Positions 1 to 8,413 of a stretch of 64,000 bases of DNA are shown here, piece by piece (within the stretch, counting starts at the first letter, position 1; each line of letters starts with the position of its first letter). The notes under the pieces were generated by a model, which was not told the DNA's origin, ran no database searches, and worked only from the letters and a program-made list of their open reading frames with translations. The DNA is taken from the NCBI GenBank assembly GCA_022793895.1, contig JAAWDS010000026.1, positions 1-64,000 on the forward strand, read 5' to 3'. The DNA comes from Provencibacterium sp. (lineage in GTDB: Bacteria; Bacillota; Clostridia; Oscillospirales; Ruminococcaceae). Both the position numbers and the translations under genes were made by a program.

Positions 1-413
1 CAGCATGATATGGCCCTCGGCATTGCCGACGCCGGTCTCGTGTAAGGCAAAGTCGGCGCACATACCCTCATTGACAAACTGCTCTTTAACATACACGCCT
101 ACAAGAGAAATGCCCTGCTCCCTGGTCAATTCACGGGGCAGGGCAATTTCAATTTCTATTGCAAGCTTGGCGTTTATCGCTTTCTCGATTTTCTCCACCG
201 CGTTCCACAAAACCGCCCTGTCGGAAAAAACGGCGGGGGCGTGGCCGGGGAGTAAAATCTCGGTCTGAACAACGCCGCCCGGGTGGGTGTAGTCGTGGGT
301 TTCCCGTCAAAGTCGTTGGTGAGTTTTTCCCCCGCCCGGTAAGCTGCGGCGGCAACGGCGGACTTGCCCTTGCCGCGGGAGATGATTTTGATACTGCAAT
401 GATAGATTGCTAT
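1..413 (-). pseudogene. MobA/MobL-family relaxase, broken N-terminal part
   Basis: Relaxases of this family nick the transfer origin of mobilisable elements. The minus strand from 413 reads AIYHCSIKIISRGKGKSAV, the typical start of MobA/MobL proteins, followed by AAAYRAGEKLTNDFDGK. Two lesions are visible. A good ribosome binding site (AAAGGAGG, 428-421) sits 7 nt before ATA instead of ATG at 413-411. One base is missing near 300-303, after which the conserved text (VKEQFVNEGMCADFALHETG) continues in another frame to the window edge. The gene also runs off the left end. I infer a dead gene of an integrated mobilisable element. ATA as a functional start is possible but the frameshift would still kill it, unless it is a sequencing error. 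Confidence 0.82.
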
Positions 414-642
414 GGTCTGTCCTCCTTTCTGCGGGTCGTTCCCCCGTCCTTTTGTGCCGAGAGGCACAAAACGCCGTCTGCAAGACCGCCCTTGCTGTAG
501 CAAGGGGAGGGGCGTGCAGAGGCCCGTTATCCTGGTGCAGCGTCCCCAACCTCACGGCCTCTCTGCGCTGCCTGGGCGCGCTTTGGCCGGCCTTCGCTGA
601 TTCCGCGCTCTGCGCGGTCAGCTCGTCCAGGATATGGCGGCT

Positions 643-870
643 TTACCCGGTCGCTATGGTTTTTTCAAGGAAGGTCTGGAATTGTACATCAGTAAGCGAC
701 ATGGTATCAGGGAGCAGGCTTTCGAAAAGCCCCATGCGCCTACATAGCCGCTTTGTCCTGTCCTTTCGCTCCTGTTCCTTTTGTTCCTGAAGGAGCAGCT
801 TGCGCTGGTTTTCAAGCTGCCGGATTTCTTCTTCAATACTCGTGATTTTCTCAAGTTTGCTTTTCGCCAT
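643..870 (-). CDS. DUF3847-like small protein of mobile elements
   Basis: A small, charged, coiled-coil-like protein (MAKSKLEKITSIEEE...) of the type found next to MobA/MobL relaxases in clostridial integrative elements; its function is unknown. The start at 870 is chosen because AAAGGGGA lies about 10 nt upstream; an upstream in-frame ATG at 966 has no such site. The product is 75 residues. Reading through the TAA at 643-645 continues with a family-like tail (SRHILDELTAQSAES), so the gene may carry a premature stop and be shortened. It lies between the recombinase and relaxase remnants and has probably decayed with them. Confidence 0.6.
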   Translation of the reverse strand: MAKSKLEKITSIEEEIRQLENQRKLLLQEQKEQERKDRTKRLCRRMGLFESLLPDTMSLTDVQFQTFLEKTIATG

Positions 871-970
871 GGGCTGAAAATCCCCTTTCTTTTTTGGGGC
901 CGGAATAGAGCGGATAAAGAAAAGGCAGCCGGGTTTATTCGGCTGCTCTTTCGGGGCTATAATCAAAATT

Positions 971-1950
971 CTATGCTATTTCCTGTTCCGGCAGCTTTTT
1001 TCTCTTGTAACACTCCTTATACTGCCGTGATTTTCTCTGGCGGTATGCTGCAAACCGTTCCGTTTCTTCCGACGTAAGTTCAGCCCCGGCCTTTTGAAGT
1101 TCCATGAGCTCTTTTATGGATTTCTTTTTAGGCGGTTTCTCCGGCGCGCTGGCTTTCCGCTTATCTCTCCATTCCTTTTGCCACTCCCGCTTAAGTGCAA
1201 GCCGCTTTCCCCTCTGCTTCCTGTTCCTCCGGCGTGAGAAGCCCTGCTTTTTTCCTTGCGGTAAATTCCCGCCTTTCCCGTTTGTACTTCTCATACCGTG
1301 CCTTTGCAAGCTCCTGTGAGCGCTCCTTTTTGGCCGCTTCTTCCTCCTGCTGGCGGCGTTGTTCCTCTACCACTGCCGGGGTGACGATATGGGCAGGTAC
1401 TTCAAACGTACCGATGAAATTCAGGTAAATATCCAGCCTCTGGCGGCGGCTTTTCCTGCGTCCCTCGCCCTCATGCATGATAACCTTTCCCAAAAACTCG
1501 TTCAGCATGGGCGTTGTCAGCTCAGAGAAATCGGAATAGCGTTTTAGAAGCCGGATAAACTGATCGGCTTTTAACTTATTAGCGTCCCAGTTATCAATCG
1601 CTTCCTGCCACTCGCTCATAGAGGCTTCCAGTGCCGCTTGTTCCTCATCGTATTCAGCCAGCAGGCGGGTAAAATGCCGGTCGGGTATCTTGCCCGTAGC
1701 GTTTCCTCATGCAGCTTTTTAACAAGCCCGTTTAGTTCCTTATGCCGTTTCTGCGCCCAGCCTAAATTTTGCCGGTATGCCTTCACGGCGTTTTCCTGGC
1801 TCTGGTTGGACGCTTCCCGCACGCGCTCCAAAAAACTCTTGTTCATTATACTATGCATGGCGGTCAGGATTGCCGCCTCCGTTTTCTGCGTTGGGATATA
1901 ATGCATAGAGCAGTTGCGGGTAAGCTGGCGATAGCCTCAAAACCTCTGCC
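971..1950 (-). pseudogene. TndX/TnpX-type large serine recombinase, C-terminal remnant
   Basis: The pieces in order are the end of a zinc-ribbon region (YRQLTRNCSMHYIPT, about 1945-1900), a coiled coil (EFLERV..KELNGLVKKLHE), the GKIPDRHFTRLLAEYDEEQ segment, a DUF4368-like part (DANKLKADQFIRLLKRYSDFSEL, then KVIMHEGEGRRKSRRQRLDIY) and a long basic tail ending at 971. They lie in three frames. One base is lost near 1705, one extra base lies near 1207, and a TGA sits around 1938-1940. The catalytic serine N-terminal domain is absent. Known members excise and insert Tn4451/Tn5397-like elements. This copy cannot be active. It belongs with the downstream DUF3847 and relaxase remnants on the same strand. 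Confidence 0.8.
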
Positions 1951-1964
1951 CGAACAAGGACCCG

Positions 1965-3032
1965 TCTGTTGCAAATCGGCGGTTCCGCGGCGGGATCGTT
2001 CCCTATGGATACCGCCTGTAAAAGCAGGGACGCTTCAATAAAAAGAATCACGAAGTTAATGAGATCCTGATTGATCCGGATGAAGCTGCGGTGGTGTGTA
2101 TCATCTTTGAGAAATATGTCTATGAGGGATTCGCCGCGCAGCGATTATCCCGGTAGCTGGATTACAACGGCTATCTCAATCGAAAAGGAACAAACTTCGC
2201 CAATACCACCGTCATCAAAATGCTGAAGAACATCATGTACATAGGCATCTTGCGCAGTGGGGAAACACGCTCGGGAACCTTTCCAGAGCTGCAAATCGTT
2301 CCGCGGAATCTGTATGAACGCGCACAGGAGCTGATGGAAGCTAGGACAATGCGCCACGATGAGGTGCCATTTAACTCCAAGGGGAAAGCGCTGCTGGTAT
2401 GGTCTATTGTGCCCACTGCGGCTCTAAAGCTAATGCTGACCACCAGCAGCGGCAGATGCGCCAATGGTGAGTTTAAGCGTGAAACCCGCATCCAGTACTC
2501 CTGCCACTACAAGATCCGCCATCCCCAGGGTTGTGACGGCCAGAGCGGGTACTCAGGTGAGAAACTGGATGACATTATTGATAAAATCTTCATCCAACTC
2601 TTTGAGCGGATGAAGACTGCGCCCAGAAGCCAGCTCATTCAAAAGCAGCGGGAGAAGGAACTCCAACTGGTAAACAGCTCGGTGGCAAATTTGGAGAAGC
2701 TCCATGCCGCCACAGAGAGGGAATTGGAGAGTTGCAAGAAAGAGATCATCAAGACCATCAACGGGACTGGCAGTTTTGGAGCAGATATCCTCGGTGAGAT
2801 GATAGAGGACACCCGAAGCAAACTGGCGGCACTGGCGCAGGAATTGGAACAGACCAAGGCAAGAGTGGCTGAGCTGAAGAAGTCGGCCGTTTCCGTACAG
2901 AGAGAATATGACAAGCTCATGTCCTGGGCGGATCTGTTCGCGGGGAGCAGTATCGAGGGAAAGAAGATGATCCTGTGGCAGCTCATTCTGTATCCGGAAG
3001 GGGACAAGAGTGTGTGCTATTATGTTTCCTGA
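1965..3032 (+). pseudogene. second large serine recombinase, C-terminal remnant
   Basis: The plus frame reads RFRGGIVPYGYRL at about 1980-2018, then recombinase-domain text (HEVNEILIDPDEAAVV, KMLKNIMYIGILRSGET) and a long coiled coil to 3032. It is a different subfamily from the minus-strand recombinase. In-frame stops lie at 2019-2021 and 2154-2156. Around 2393-2430 the zinc-ribbon motif YCAHCGSK is legible only in a shifted frame, so two compensating indels have erased the CxxC in the main frame. The catalytic N-terminal domain is missing and the text stops where the opposing recombinase begins. The open frame from 2220 (271 codons) could still be translated, but I see no ribosome binding site and treat it as decayed. 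Confidence 0.78.
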
Positions 3033-3038
3033 GAGCAT

Positions 3039-3077
3039 AAAAAAATTCGGGAGATCTCAAAACGAGATCTCCCGAAT
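3039..3077 (-). terminator. intrinsic terminator of tRNA-Ala
   Basis: A perfect 14-bp inverted repeat (ATTCGGGAGATCTC at 3045-3058 with GAGATCTCCCGAAT at 3064-3077) is followed on the minus strand by seven T. It starts two bases after the encoded CCA of the tRNA. Confidence 0.9.
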
Positions 3078-3078
3078 A

Positions 3079-3154
3079 TGGTGGACCTGAAGAGGATCGA
3101 ACTCTCGACCTTACGGATGCGAACCGTACGCTCTCCCAGCTGAGCTACAGGCCC
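3079..3154 (-). tRNA. tRNA-Ala, anticodon CGC
   Basis: A 76-nt cloverleaf with CCA encoded (3081-3079). The acceptor GGGCCTG pairs with CAGGTCC and contains the G3:U70 pair, the main alanine identity element. The D arm is GCTCAGCTGGGAGAGC, the anticodon loop TTCGCAT (anticodon CGC, codon GCG), and the T loop TTCGATC. It has its own promoter and terminator and stands alone. A serine-recombinase remnant ends 46 nt beyond its 3' side, but the tRNA itself is intact and no duplicated tRNA end was seen. Confidence 0.95.
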
Positions 3155-3192
3155 TTATTAAACAGGGAACCAACACCCTGACAACGAAAATT

Positions 3193-3221
3193 ATTATAGC
3201 ACACCTTTTGGAAGAATACAA
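3193..3221 (-). promoter_or_regulatory. promoter of tRNA-Ala
   Basis: On the minus strand TTGTAT (3221-3216), a 17-nt spacer and TATAAT (3198-3193) lie about 40 nt before the tRNA 5' end. Confidence 0.8.
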
Positions 3222-3306
3222 GGGGTACAGGCAATAAATTTTGCACTTTAAGGAATAATTTTGAAAACAGGCGTTTCCCTTTCCCCAAAGGAGCGGAAAA
3301 AGGGGA

Positions 3307-3335
3307 TTGACAACCGGATAGAAATATGATTTAAT
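3307..3335 (+). promoter_or_regulatory. promoter of the T-box leader
   Basis: TTGACA (3307-3312), 17 nt, TTTAAT (3330-3335). Transcription would begin near 3342, at the start of the T-box leader. Confidence 0.82.
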
Positions 3336-3341
3336 GAAACA

Positions 3342-3640
3342 AACCATTGAAGGGGAGATTAAACCGTCGGCCTTTGAGAAAAGGCGCGCGCACTCTCAGA
3401 GAGCTGGGGCAGAGGCTGGAACCCTGGCAGAAATGCGGGACGGACAAATGGACCCCGGAGGGCGGAGTGAACGGGAAAAGCAGTTTTCCTTAGTATCTTG
3501 CGACGGTTGGCCAGCGTTATCCGGCCAGGAATGTGTTGGCATTCCGTTTGAGGGGATGCGTTCGCCGCATCAATCAAGGTGGTACCGCAGGTTATAGACG
3601 CCTGTCCTTGTAGCGATAAGGGCAGGCGTCTTTTTATTTT
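3342..3640 (+). promoter_or_regulatory. T-box riboswitch, probably tryptophan-specific
   Basis: The T-box consensus AAGGTGGTACCGC is present at 3576-3588. It is followed by an intrinsic terminator (GACGCCTGTCCTT at 3597-3609 with AAGGGCAGGCGTC at 3618-3630, then a T run). A Trp codon TGG followed by A lies at 3449-3451 in ACAAATGGACC, the usual look of a specifier loop. T-boxes bind uncharged tRNA and allow read-through when an amino acid is scarce. The downstream importer has the TrpXYZ domain make-up, which supports tryptophan. The specifier assignment is inferred from sequence context and was not folded. Confidence 0.9.
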
Positions 3641-3728
3641 GCATGCGGCCCGGCCGCCGTTTCCAAATTCTTTCACGGACCGGCCCCCAAACTACTTCCA
3701 ACGAATATTTTTTTAGGAGCTGTTGAAG

Positions 3729-4751
3729 ATGAAAAAGTTTGTTTCGTTGCTGCTGTGCGCTCTTCTTTGCCTTTCCGGCTGCGCGGCCGGGAATGGAGGC
3801 GCTTCTCCCGAATCCGTGGTAGCCGATCCCAACTCATCGGAGAATGCCGGAGCGAGCCAGGAAGCCCCATCCGCAGAGGATGGACTGCTGCATGTCGGGA
3901 TCATCCAGCTTACCGATCATCCGTCGCTGAATACCATCCGGGAAGCGTTTGTTGCACAGCTGAATGCGCAGATGGGTGAGAAGGTGGTCATTGAGACCGA
4001 CGATGCGCAGAACGATATGAGCAACATCAATTCGATCTGCCAGAAATATGTAGGGGACGGGAAGGACCTCATCGTTGCCATCGCCACGCCGGCGGCACAG
4101 GCCGCGGCCGCCGCTACCAGCGAGATTCCAGTCCTTTATTCCGCAGTCAGCGATCCGCAGGCGGCAAATCTGGTCGGGCTGCCGAATGTTACGGGTACCT
4201 CGGACGCGATCCCGGTGGAGAGCATCTTCCACCTGGCCGCCGAGCTGACGCCGGATGCCAAGACCTTCGGCCTCATTTATAACACCAGTGAGATAAACTC
4301 CGTCTCGGTCATTGAAGGAGCGAAGGCTTACATGCAGGAGAACGGCTTGCAGTTTGTGGAAGCGACCATTACCAACTCCAGCGAGCTACAGCAGTCGGCC
4401 TCCAGCCTGGTCGGTAAGGTGGATGCCATCTTTACCCCCATTGACAACACGGTGGCGACCGCCATGCCGGTTTTGGCTGGGATCGCCAACATGAACCAGC
4501 TTCCGGTCTATGTGGGCGCGGATTCGATGGTGGCGGACGGGGGCTTGGCGACCGTTGGCATTGATTATTCGCTGCTCGGTACCCGGACGGCGGAAATGGC
4601 GGCCGAAATCCTTGGAGGAAAAAGCCCTTCGGAGATCCCCTTTGAGGTGCTCGACGATTACTCCACCATTCTGAACCCGCAGACTGCAAAGGAAATTGGG
4701 ATCGAGCTTTCGGAGGAAATTTTGGCGAGCGCCGTACAGTTGGGCGCATAA
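3729..4751 (+). CDS. trpX: TrpX-type ABC transporter substrate-binding lipoprotein
   Basis: A periplasmic-binding-like protein of the ABC_sub_bind family (PF04392 type). It starts with a lipoprotein signal, KKFVSLLLCALLCLSGC, with the lipid-accepting Cys at residue 18. The mature part has two alpha/beta lobes (HVGIIQLTDHPSLNTIREAF near the start, later YVGADSMVADGGLATVGIDY) and 340 residues in total. ATG 3729 is preferred over TTG 3723 because AGGAG (3715-3719) then sits 9 nt upstream. It is the first gene of a three-gene operon under a Trp T-box, so the ligand is probably tryptophan. The family alone does not prove this. Confidence 0.85.
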   Translation: MKKFVSLLLCALLCLSGCAAGNGGASPESVVADPNSSENAGASQEAPSAEDGLLHVGIIQLTDHPSLNTIREAFVAQLNAQMGEKVVIETDDAQNDMSNINSICQKYVGDGKDLIVAIATPAAQAAAAATSEIPVLYSAVSDPQAANLVGLPNVTGTSDAIPVESIFHLAAELTPDAKTFGLIYNTSEINSVSVIEGAKAYMQENGLQFVEATITNSSELQQSASSLVGKVDAIFTPIDNTVATAMPVLAGIANMNQLPVYVGADSMVADGGLATVGIDYSLLGTRTAEMAAEILGGKSPSEIPFEVLDDYSTILNPQTAKEIGIELSEEILASAVQLGA

Positions 4752-4776
4752 AACGGAAGCGAGGAGGAAACCGGCC

Positions 4777-5673
4777 ATGATGAGCTTGTTCGCCCTGCGG
4801 GGGGCAGTAGAACTGGGGCTGGCTTATAGCCTTTTGGCGGTGGGCCTTTATATTTCCTACCGCATTGTCAATGTCGCCGATCTCACGGTGGACGGTTCGT
4901 TTACCTTGGGTGCAGCCGTCTGCGCGGTGTTGGCGGTGGAAGGGCATCCGTGGTTCGGAATGCTTGCGGCGCTTTTCTGCGGCGCGTTGGCCGGGTTGGC
5001 CGCCGCCTTTCTGCAAACGAAGATGGGGATTCAATCGATCCTGGCCGGGATCTTAGTGATGATCGGGCTGTATTCGGTCAATCTGAGGGTGATGGGTAAG
5101 CCCAACATCCCGCTCTTGGGCAACGATACCGCATTTTCTCTCCTCTCCCCGCTGTTGGGAGCGGGCGCCAAACTGGCGTTTTCCGGCGTCTTGGCGGCAG
5201 CGGCCTGCTTGCTGGTCGTTGGATTCTTTAAAACGGCTCTGGGCCTGACCATCCGGGCGACGGGGGATAATGAGGAGATGGTGCGTTCCTCCTCGATCAA
5301 TTCCGATAGGACCAAAATGATCGGATTGGCGGCAGCTAATGCGCTGGTCGCCCTTTCCGGGGCGGTCATCGCCGAGATGCAGATGTTCGCCGATGCCAAC
5401 ATGGGGACCGGGATGGTGGTGATCGGCCTAGCCTCGATCATCATCGGGGAAACGGTGCTGGGACGCGGCGGCGTGGCGCGCGGCGTGTTGGCTGCGGTGG
5501 CCGGTTCGGTAATCTACCGGGTCATCATTGCCCAAGTGCTGGAAATGGGCATGCCGCAGTCCGACCTCAAGCTCGTCTCGGCGCTCATCGTGGCGCTGGC
5601 TATCTTTCTGCCCAATCTGTCGGGGGGGCTCCGGCAGCGCCGCCAGAGAAAAGGGGGGAAGACCCATGCTTGA
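4777..5673 (+). CDS. trpY: TrpY-type ABC transporter permease
   Basis: An integral membrane protein of 298 residues with about eight hydrophobic segments (e.g. LGLAYSLLAVGLYISYRIV near the N-terminus and LLVVGFFKTALGLTIRATG in the middle). It resembles permeases paired with ABC_sub_bind proteins, in the branched-chain LivH-like fold. NVADLTVDGSF near residue 30 and the motif ATGDNEEMVRSSSIN are typical of the family. The start at 4777 is fixed by GAGGAGG 9 nt upstream. The 3' end overlaps trpZ by 8 nt, which suggests translational coupling. It should form the membrane channel for the amino acid bound by the lipoprotein. Confidence 0.85.
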   Translation: MMSLFALRGAVELGLAYSLLAVGLYISYRIVNVADLTVDGSFTLGAAVCAVLAVEGHPWFGMLAALFCGALAGLAAAFLQTKMGIQSILAGILVMIGLYSVNLRVMGKPNIPLLGNDTAFSLLSPLLGAGAKLAFSGVLAAAACLLVVGFFKTALGLTIRATGDNEEMVRSSSINSDRTKMIGLAAANALVALSGAVIAEMQMFADANMGTGMVVIGLASIIIGETVLGRGGVARGVLAAVAGSVIYRVIIAQVLEMGMPQSDLKLVSALIVALAIFLPNLSGGLRQRRQRKGGKTHA

Positions 5674-6463
5674 AATCCAGGCGCTCACGAAAACCTTCAG
5701 TATCGGAACGGCGAATGAGCGGACCGCCCTGCGCAGCTTTAGCCTAAAGCTGCAAAAAGGGGATTTTGTGACCATCATCGGCGGCAACGGGGCGGGTAAA
5801 TCTACCTTGTTTAACCTGATTGCCGGGTCTTTTCAGCCCGATTCCGGCAAAATCCTTTTGGATGGCGAGGATATCACCTACCTGCCGGAGTACCGGCGGG
5901 CCGCCTATATCGGCAGGCTCTTTCAGGATCCGCTCAAGGGTACCGCTCCTTCCTTAACGGTGGAGGAAAACCTCGCGCTGGCCTATGGGCGGGGCGCTAA
6001 ACGCGGCCTGCTGCCAGCGATTACCCGCAAGGATCGCGCCTATTTCACCCGCATCTTGGAGCCGCTTGGACTCGGCCTGGAGAGCCGGATGAAAACGCGG
6101 ATGGGACTGCTCTCCGGCGGCCAGCGGCAGGCGGTAACGCTGCTGATGGCCACCATGGTAACTCCCAAACTGCTGCTGTTGGATGAGCACACCGCCGCCC
6201 TGGATCCGGCTACGGCTGGAAAGGTGCTCGCCTTGACACAGGAAACGGTTGCCCGCAGCAGCATTACCACCCTGATGGTGACGCACAACATTGCCAGCGC
6301 CCTCAAGCTGGGGAATCGGACGATTATGATGGATAAAGGCGCGCTTGCCCTGGAGCTCGATCCTGCCAAGCGGGAGAAAATGACGGTCAGCGAGGTGCTG
6401 GCCCTTTTCCACGAACGAGAAGGAAAAGCGCTCGATAACGACCGCATTTTGCTGGCTGAATAG
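5666..6463 (+). CDS. trpZ: TrpZ-type ABC transporter ATPase
   Basis: An ABC ATPase of 265 residues that energises the importer. Walker A is GGNGAGKST at residues 39-47, the signature LLSGGQRQA lies in the middle, and Walker B is LLLLDEHTAALDP, with His where many transporters have Pro. The H-loop reads MVTHN. It overlaps the permease by 8 nt and closes the T-box operon. No clear terminator follows; the next 340 nt hold an independent promoter-like element. Confidence 0.87.
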   Translation: MLEIQALTKTFSIGTANERTALRSFSLKLQKGDFVTIIGGNGAGKSTLFNLIAGSFQPDSGKILLDGEDITYLPEYRRAAYIGRLFQDPLKGTAPSLTVEENLALAYGRGAKRGLLPAITRKDRAYFTRILEPLGLGLESRMKTRMGLLSGGQRQAVTLLMATMVTPKLLLLDEHTAALDPATAGKVLALTQETVARSSITTLMVTHNIASALKLGNRTIMMDKGALALELDPAKREKMTVSEVLALFHEREGKALDNDRILLAE

Positions 6464-6542
6464 TCGATATCACTAAAATCCTGCCGGATAAAAAAAGGGG
6501 AAATCGGCGTGGCGACAGCTGGCGGTTTTGGGAAAATTGTGG

Positions 6543-6760
6543 TATAATAGGTAGCAACGGCTGTTATGCTTCTGTCTGTGTGGCCGTCCTGTGGGCCTCA
6601 TTGTACCTCTGTGCGCTTGCGCTGTCACGGAGATAGGCGGTATATGCCGGTTTAGTTTAATCGCGGGTATCCGGCTCGTCTTTCGTTTTTTGGCTGCCTG
6701 CCGCAAAAAGAAACACGCCTGCAATTGGGCGGCCCATCGAGGCCGCCCAATTTATATGCT
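6543..6760 (+). ncRNA. unassigned leader or small RNA candidate upstream of MATE pump
   Basis: The 383 nt between trpZ and the MATE gene have no convincing ORF. They contain an extended promoter-like GTGGTATAAT (TATAAT at 6543-6548), about 170 nt with several short helices (CCTCTGTG...CACGGAGATAGG around 6605-6640) and a strong GC hairpin (ATTGGGCGGC/GCCGCCCAAT near 6723-6752) followed by a weak T tract. It could be a free small RNA or a riboswitch-like leader. It did not match any consensus I know (T-box, TPP, SAM, yybP, guanidine, SRP, tmRNA). The -35 box is weak. Confidence 0.3.
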
Positions 6761-6846
6761 TTTGGGTAGGACCGGCAAGGCGGGGCCGGAAAGGACTTGC
6801 AAAAAAATTGGGAGCGGTCCCTGAAAAACGAGAGAAGGGCCGTTCC

Positions 6847-8244
6847 ATGGAAAGGGATGGTTCAATGGAAAAAGAAAGCCGTGCCCAAAAGATGGGGACG
6901 ATGCCGGTAGGCAAGCTGCTGGCGAGTATGGCGCTGCCGGCTATGTGTTCGATGCTGGTGCAGGCCATGTATAATATTGTAGACAGCATCTTCGTTGCAA
7001 AGATCAGCGAGGATGCCTTGACGGCCGTCTCGTTGGCGTTCCCGATGCAGATGCTCATTCTCTCCTTCGCGCTGGGCGCGTCGGTCGGCGCCAATTCCCT
7101 CATCGCGCGCCGGCTGGGAGAGGGGCGGCAGCAGGAGGCTTCGGCCGCCGCGAACAACGGCTTCTTTCTGGCGCTGGTCAACTATGTGATTTTCCTCTTA
7201 GGCGGATTGCTGCTTGCTCGCCCGTTTATCTCGCTGTTTTCGGAGGATCCCTCCTTGGTCGAAATGGGTACGCAGTACCTTTCGATTGTGATGATCTTCT
7301 CCTTCGGCATGCACATTGCCAGCATGGGGGAGAAGGTGTTGCAGGCAACCGGGAACATGATCACCCCGATGATTACCCAGCTGATCGGCGCGATTACCAA
7401 CATTATTTTGGATCCCATCATGATCTTCGGCCTTTTCGGCTTCCCGGCCCTTGGAATCGCGGGCGCAGCGATTGCAACGGTGATAGGGCAGATAGCGTCG
7501 GCCGTTTATGTGATGGTGATGCTGCATATCCGTGAGCATGACGTCCATATCCAGCTGCGGGGCTTCCGTCCGGATAGGGAGGCAATCCGGGACATCCTGG
7601 CCGTGGGCGTGCCGACGGCGGTGATGAACGCCATTGGGTCGGTGACGACAACGGGAATGAATAAAATCCTGATGACCTATTCCTCCACCGCTGTGGCGGT
7701 CATCGGCGCTTATTTCAAGCTCCAGTCCTTTGTATTCATGCCGGTCTTTGGTCTGACGCAGGGATTGATGCCGATTTTGGGTTATAACTATGGCGCGAAC
7801 AACCGGAAACGGTTCATGCACGCGCTCAAGCTGGCGTTTTCGGTGGCGCTGGGCATTATGGCGGTCGGCACGCTGCTCTTTAACCTAATCCCGGATAAGC
7901 TGTTGATGCTTTTCAACGCGGGGGCGGAGATGCAGAAAATAGGCCAGGTGGCGCTGCGCACCATCAGCTACTGTTTCATCGGCGCAGCGTTTGGAATTAT
8001 TATTTCTACCATGTTCCAGTCGATTGGGCACGGCTTTAAATCGCTGCTGATGTCGCTGCTGCGCCAGTTAATCCTGATTCTTCCGGTAGCCTGGCTGCTT
8101 GGACGGACCTTCGGCCTGGATGCGGTCTGGTTCTCCTATCCGGTTGCAGAATACATTTGTTTAGTCATTTTCCTGCCGGTGGGGGTTTGGGTTATCCGCA
8201 GAGAATTTGAGCGCAAGGCGGCTCAACAGGGACAAGAGGAATAA
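6847..8244 (+). CDS. MATE family efflux transporter
   Basis: A multidrug/toxin extrusion pump with about 12 membrane helices. The family pattern is clear: LASMALPAMCSMLVQAMYNIVDSIF near the N-terminus and a repeat of the fold after residue 230 (AVGVPTAVMNAIGSVTTTGMN). It would export a cationic or organic compound using Na+ or H+. The length (465 residues) is normal. Two starts have similar sites: ATG 6847 (GAGAAGGG, 7 nt) and ATG 6865 (AAAGGGA, 8 nt). The substrate is unknown. The gene stands alone between the leader candidate and a strong terminator. Confidence 0.88.
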   Translation: MERDGSMEKESRAQKMGTMPVGKLLASMALPAMCSMLVQAMYNIVDSIFVAKISEDALTAVSLAFPMQMLILSFALGASVGANSLIARRLGEGRQQEASAAANNGFFLALVNYVIFLLGGLLLARPFISLFSEDPSLVEMGTQYLSIVMIFSFGMHIASMGEKVLQATGNMITPMITQLIGAITNIILDPIMIFGLFGFPALGIAGAAIATVIGQIASAVYVMVMLHIREHDVHIQLRGFRPDREAIRDILAVGVPTAVMNAIGSVTTTGMNKILMTYSSTAVAVIGAYFKLQSFVFMPVFGLTQGLMPILGYNYGANNRKRFMHALKLAFSVALGIMAVGTLLFNLIPDKLLMLFNAGAEMQKIGQVALRTISYCFIGAAFGIIISTMFQSIGHGFKSLLMSLLRQLILILPVAWLLGRTFGLDAVWFSYPVAEYICLVIFLPVGVWVIRREFERKAAQQGQEE

Positions 8245-8254
8245 AACAGGTAAA

Positions 8255-8285
8255 GGCGTTCTCCCCATGGGGAGAACGCCTTTTT
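8255..8285 (+). terminator. intrinsic terminator after MATE gene
   Basis: A perfect palindrome, GGCGTTCTCCCC with GGGGAGAACGCC (8255-8280), is followed by TTTTT. Confidence 0.92.
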
Positions 8286-8327
8286 CTTACGCGCGTTGGG
8301 GTCTGCCTTGAGCGTCCATAAGTCTTA

Positions 8328-8363
8328 AAGGATCCCGGCATTTTGTGAAGCCGGGAGCCTTTT
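8328..8363 (-). terminator. probable terminator after thymidylate kinase
   Basis: AAGGATCCCGGC (8328-8339) pairs with GCCGGGAGCCTT (8350-8361) with one mismatch. Short T tracts on both sides suggest bidirectional use, chiefly for the minus-strand gene ending at 8414. Confidence 0.55.
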
Positions 8364-8413
8364 CGCGTTCTTACGAGGCCGTCTGCCGCTGCCGGAAAGG
8401 GTTATTGCTGGGA

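Noticed and set aside
2220-3032. Programmed frameshifting as an explanation for the recombinase indels
   Set aside because: In-frame stops at 2019 and 2154 and loss of the N-terminal domain show plain decay.
6543-6760. 6S RNA, SRP RNA or a known riboswitch as identity of the leader candidate
   Set aside because: Ends do not pair as in 6S RNA, the SRP tetraloop domain is absent, and no riboswitch consensus could be recognised by eye.
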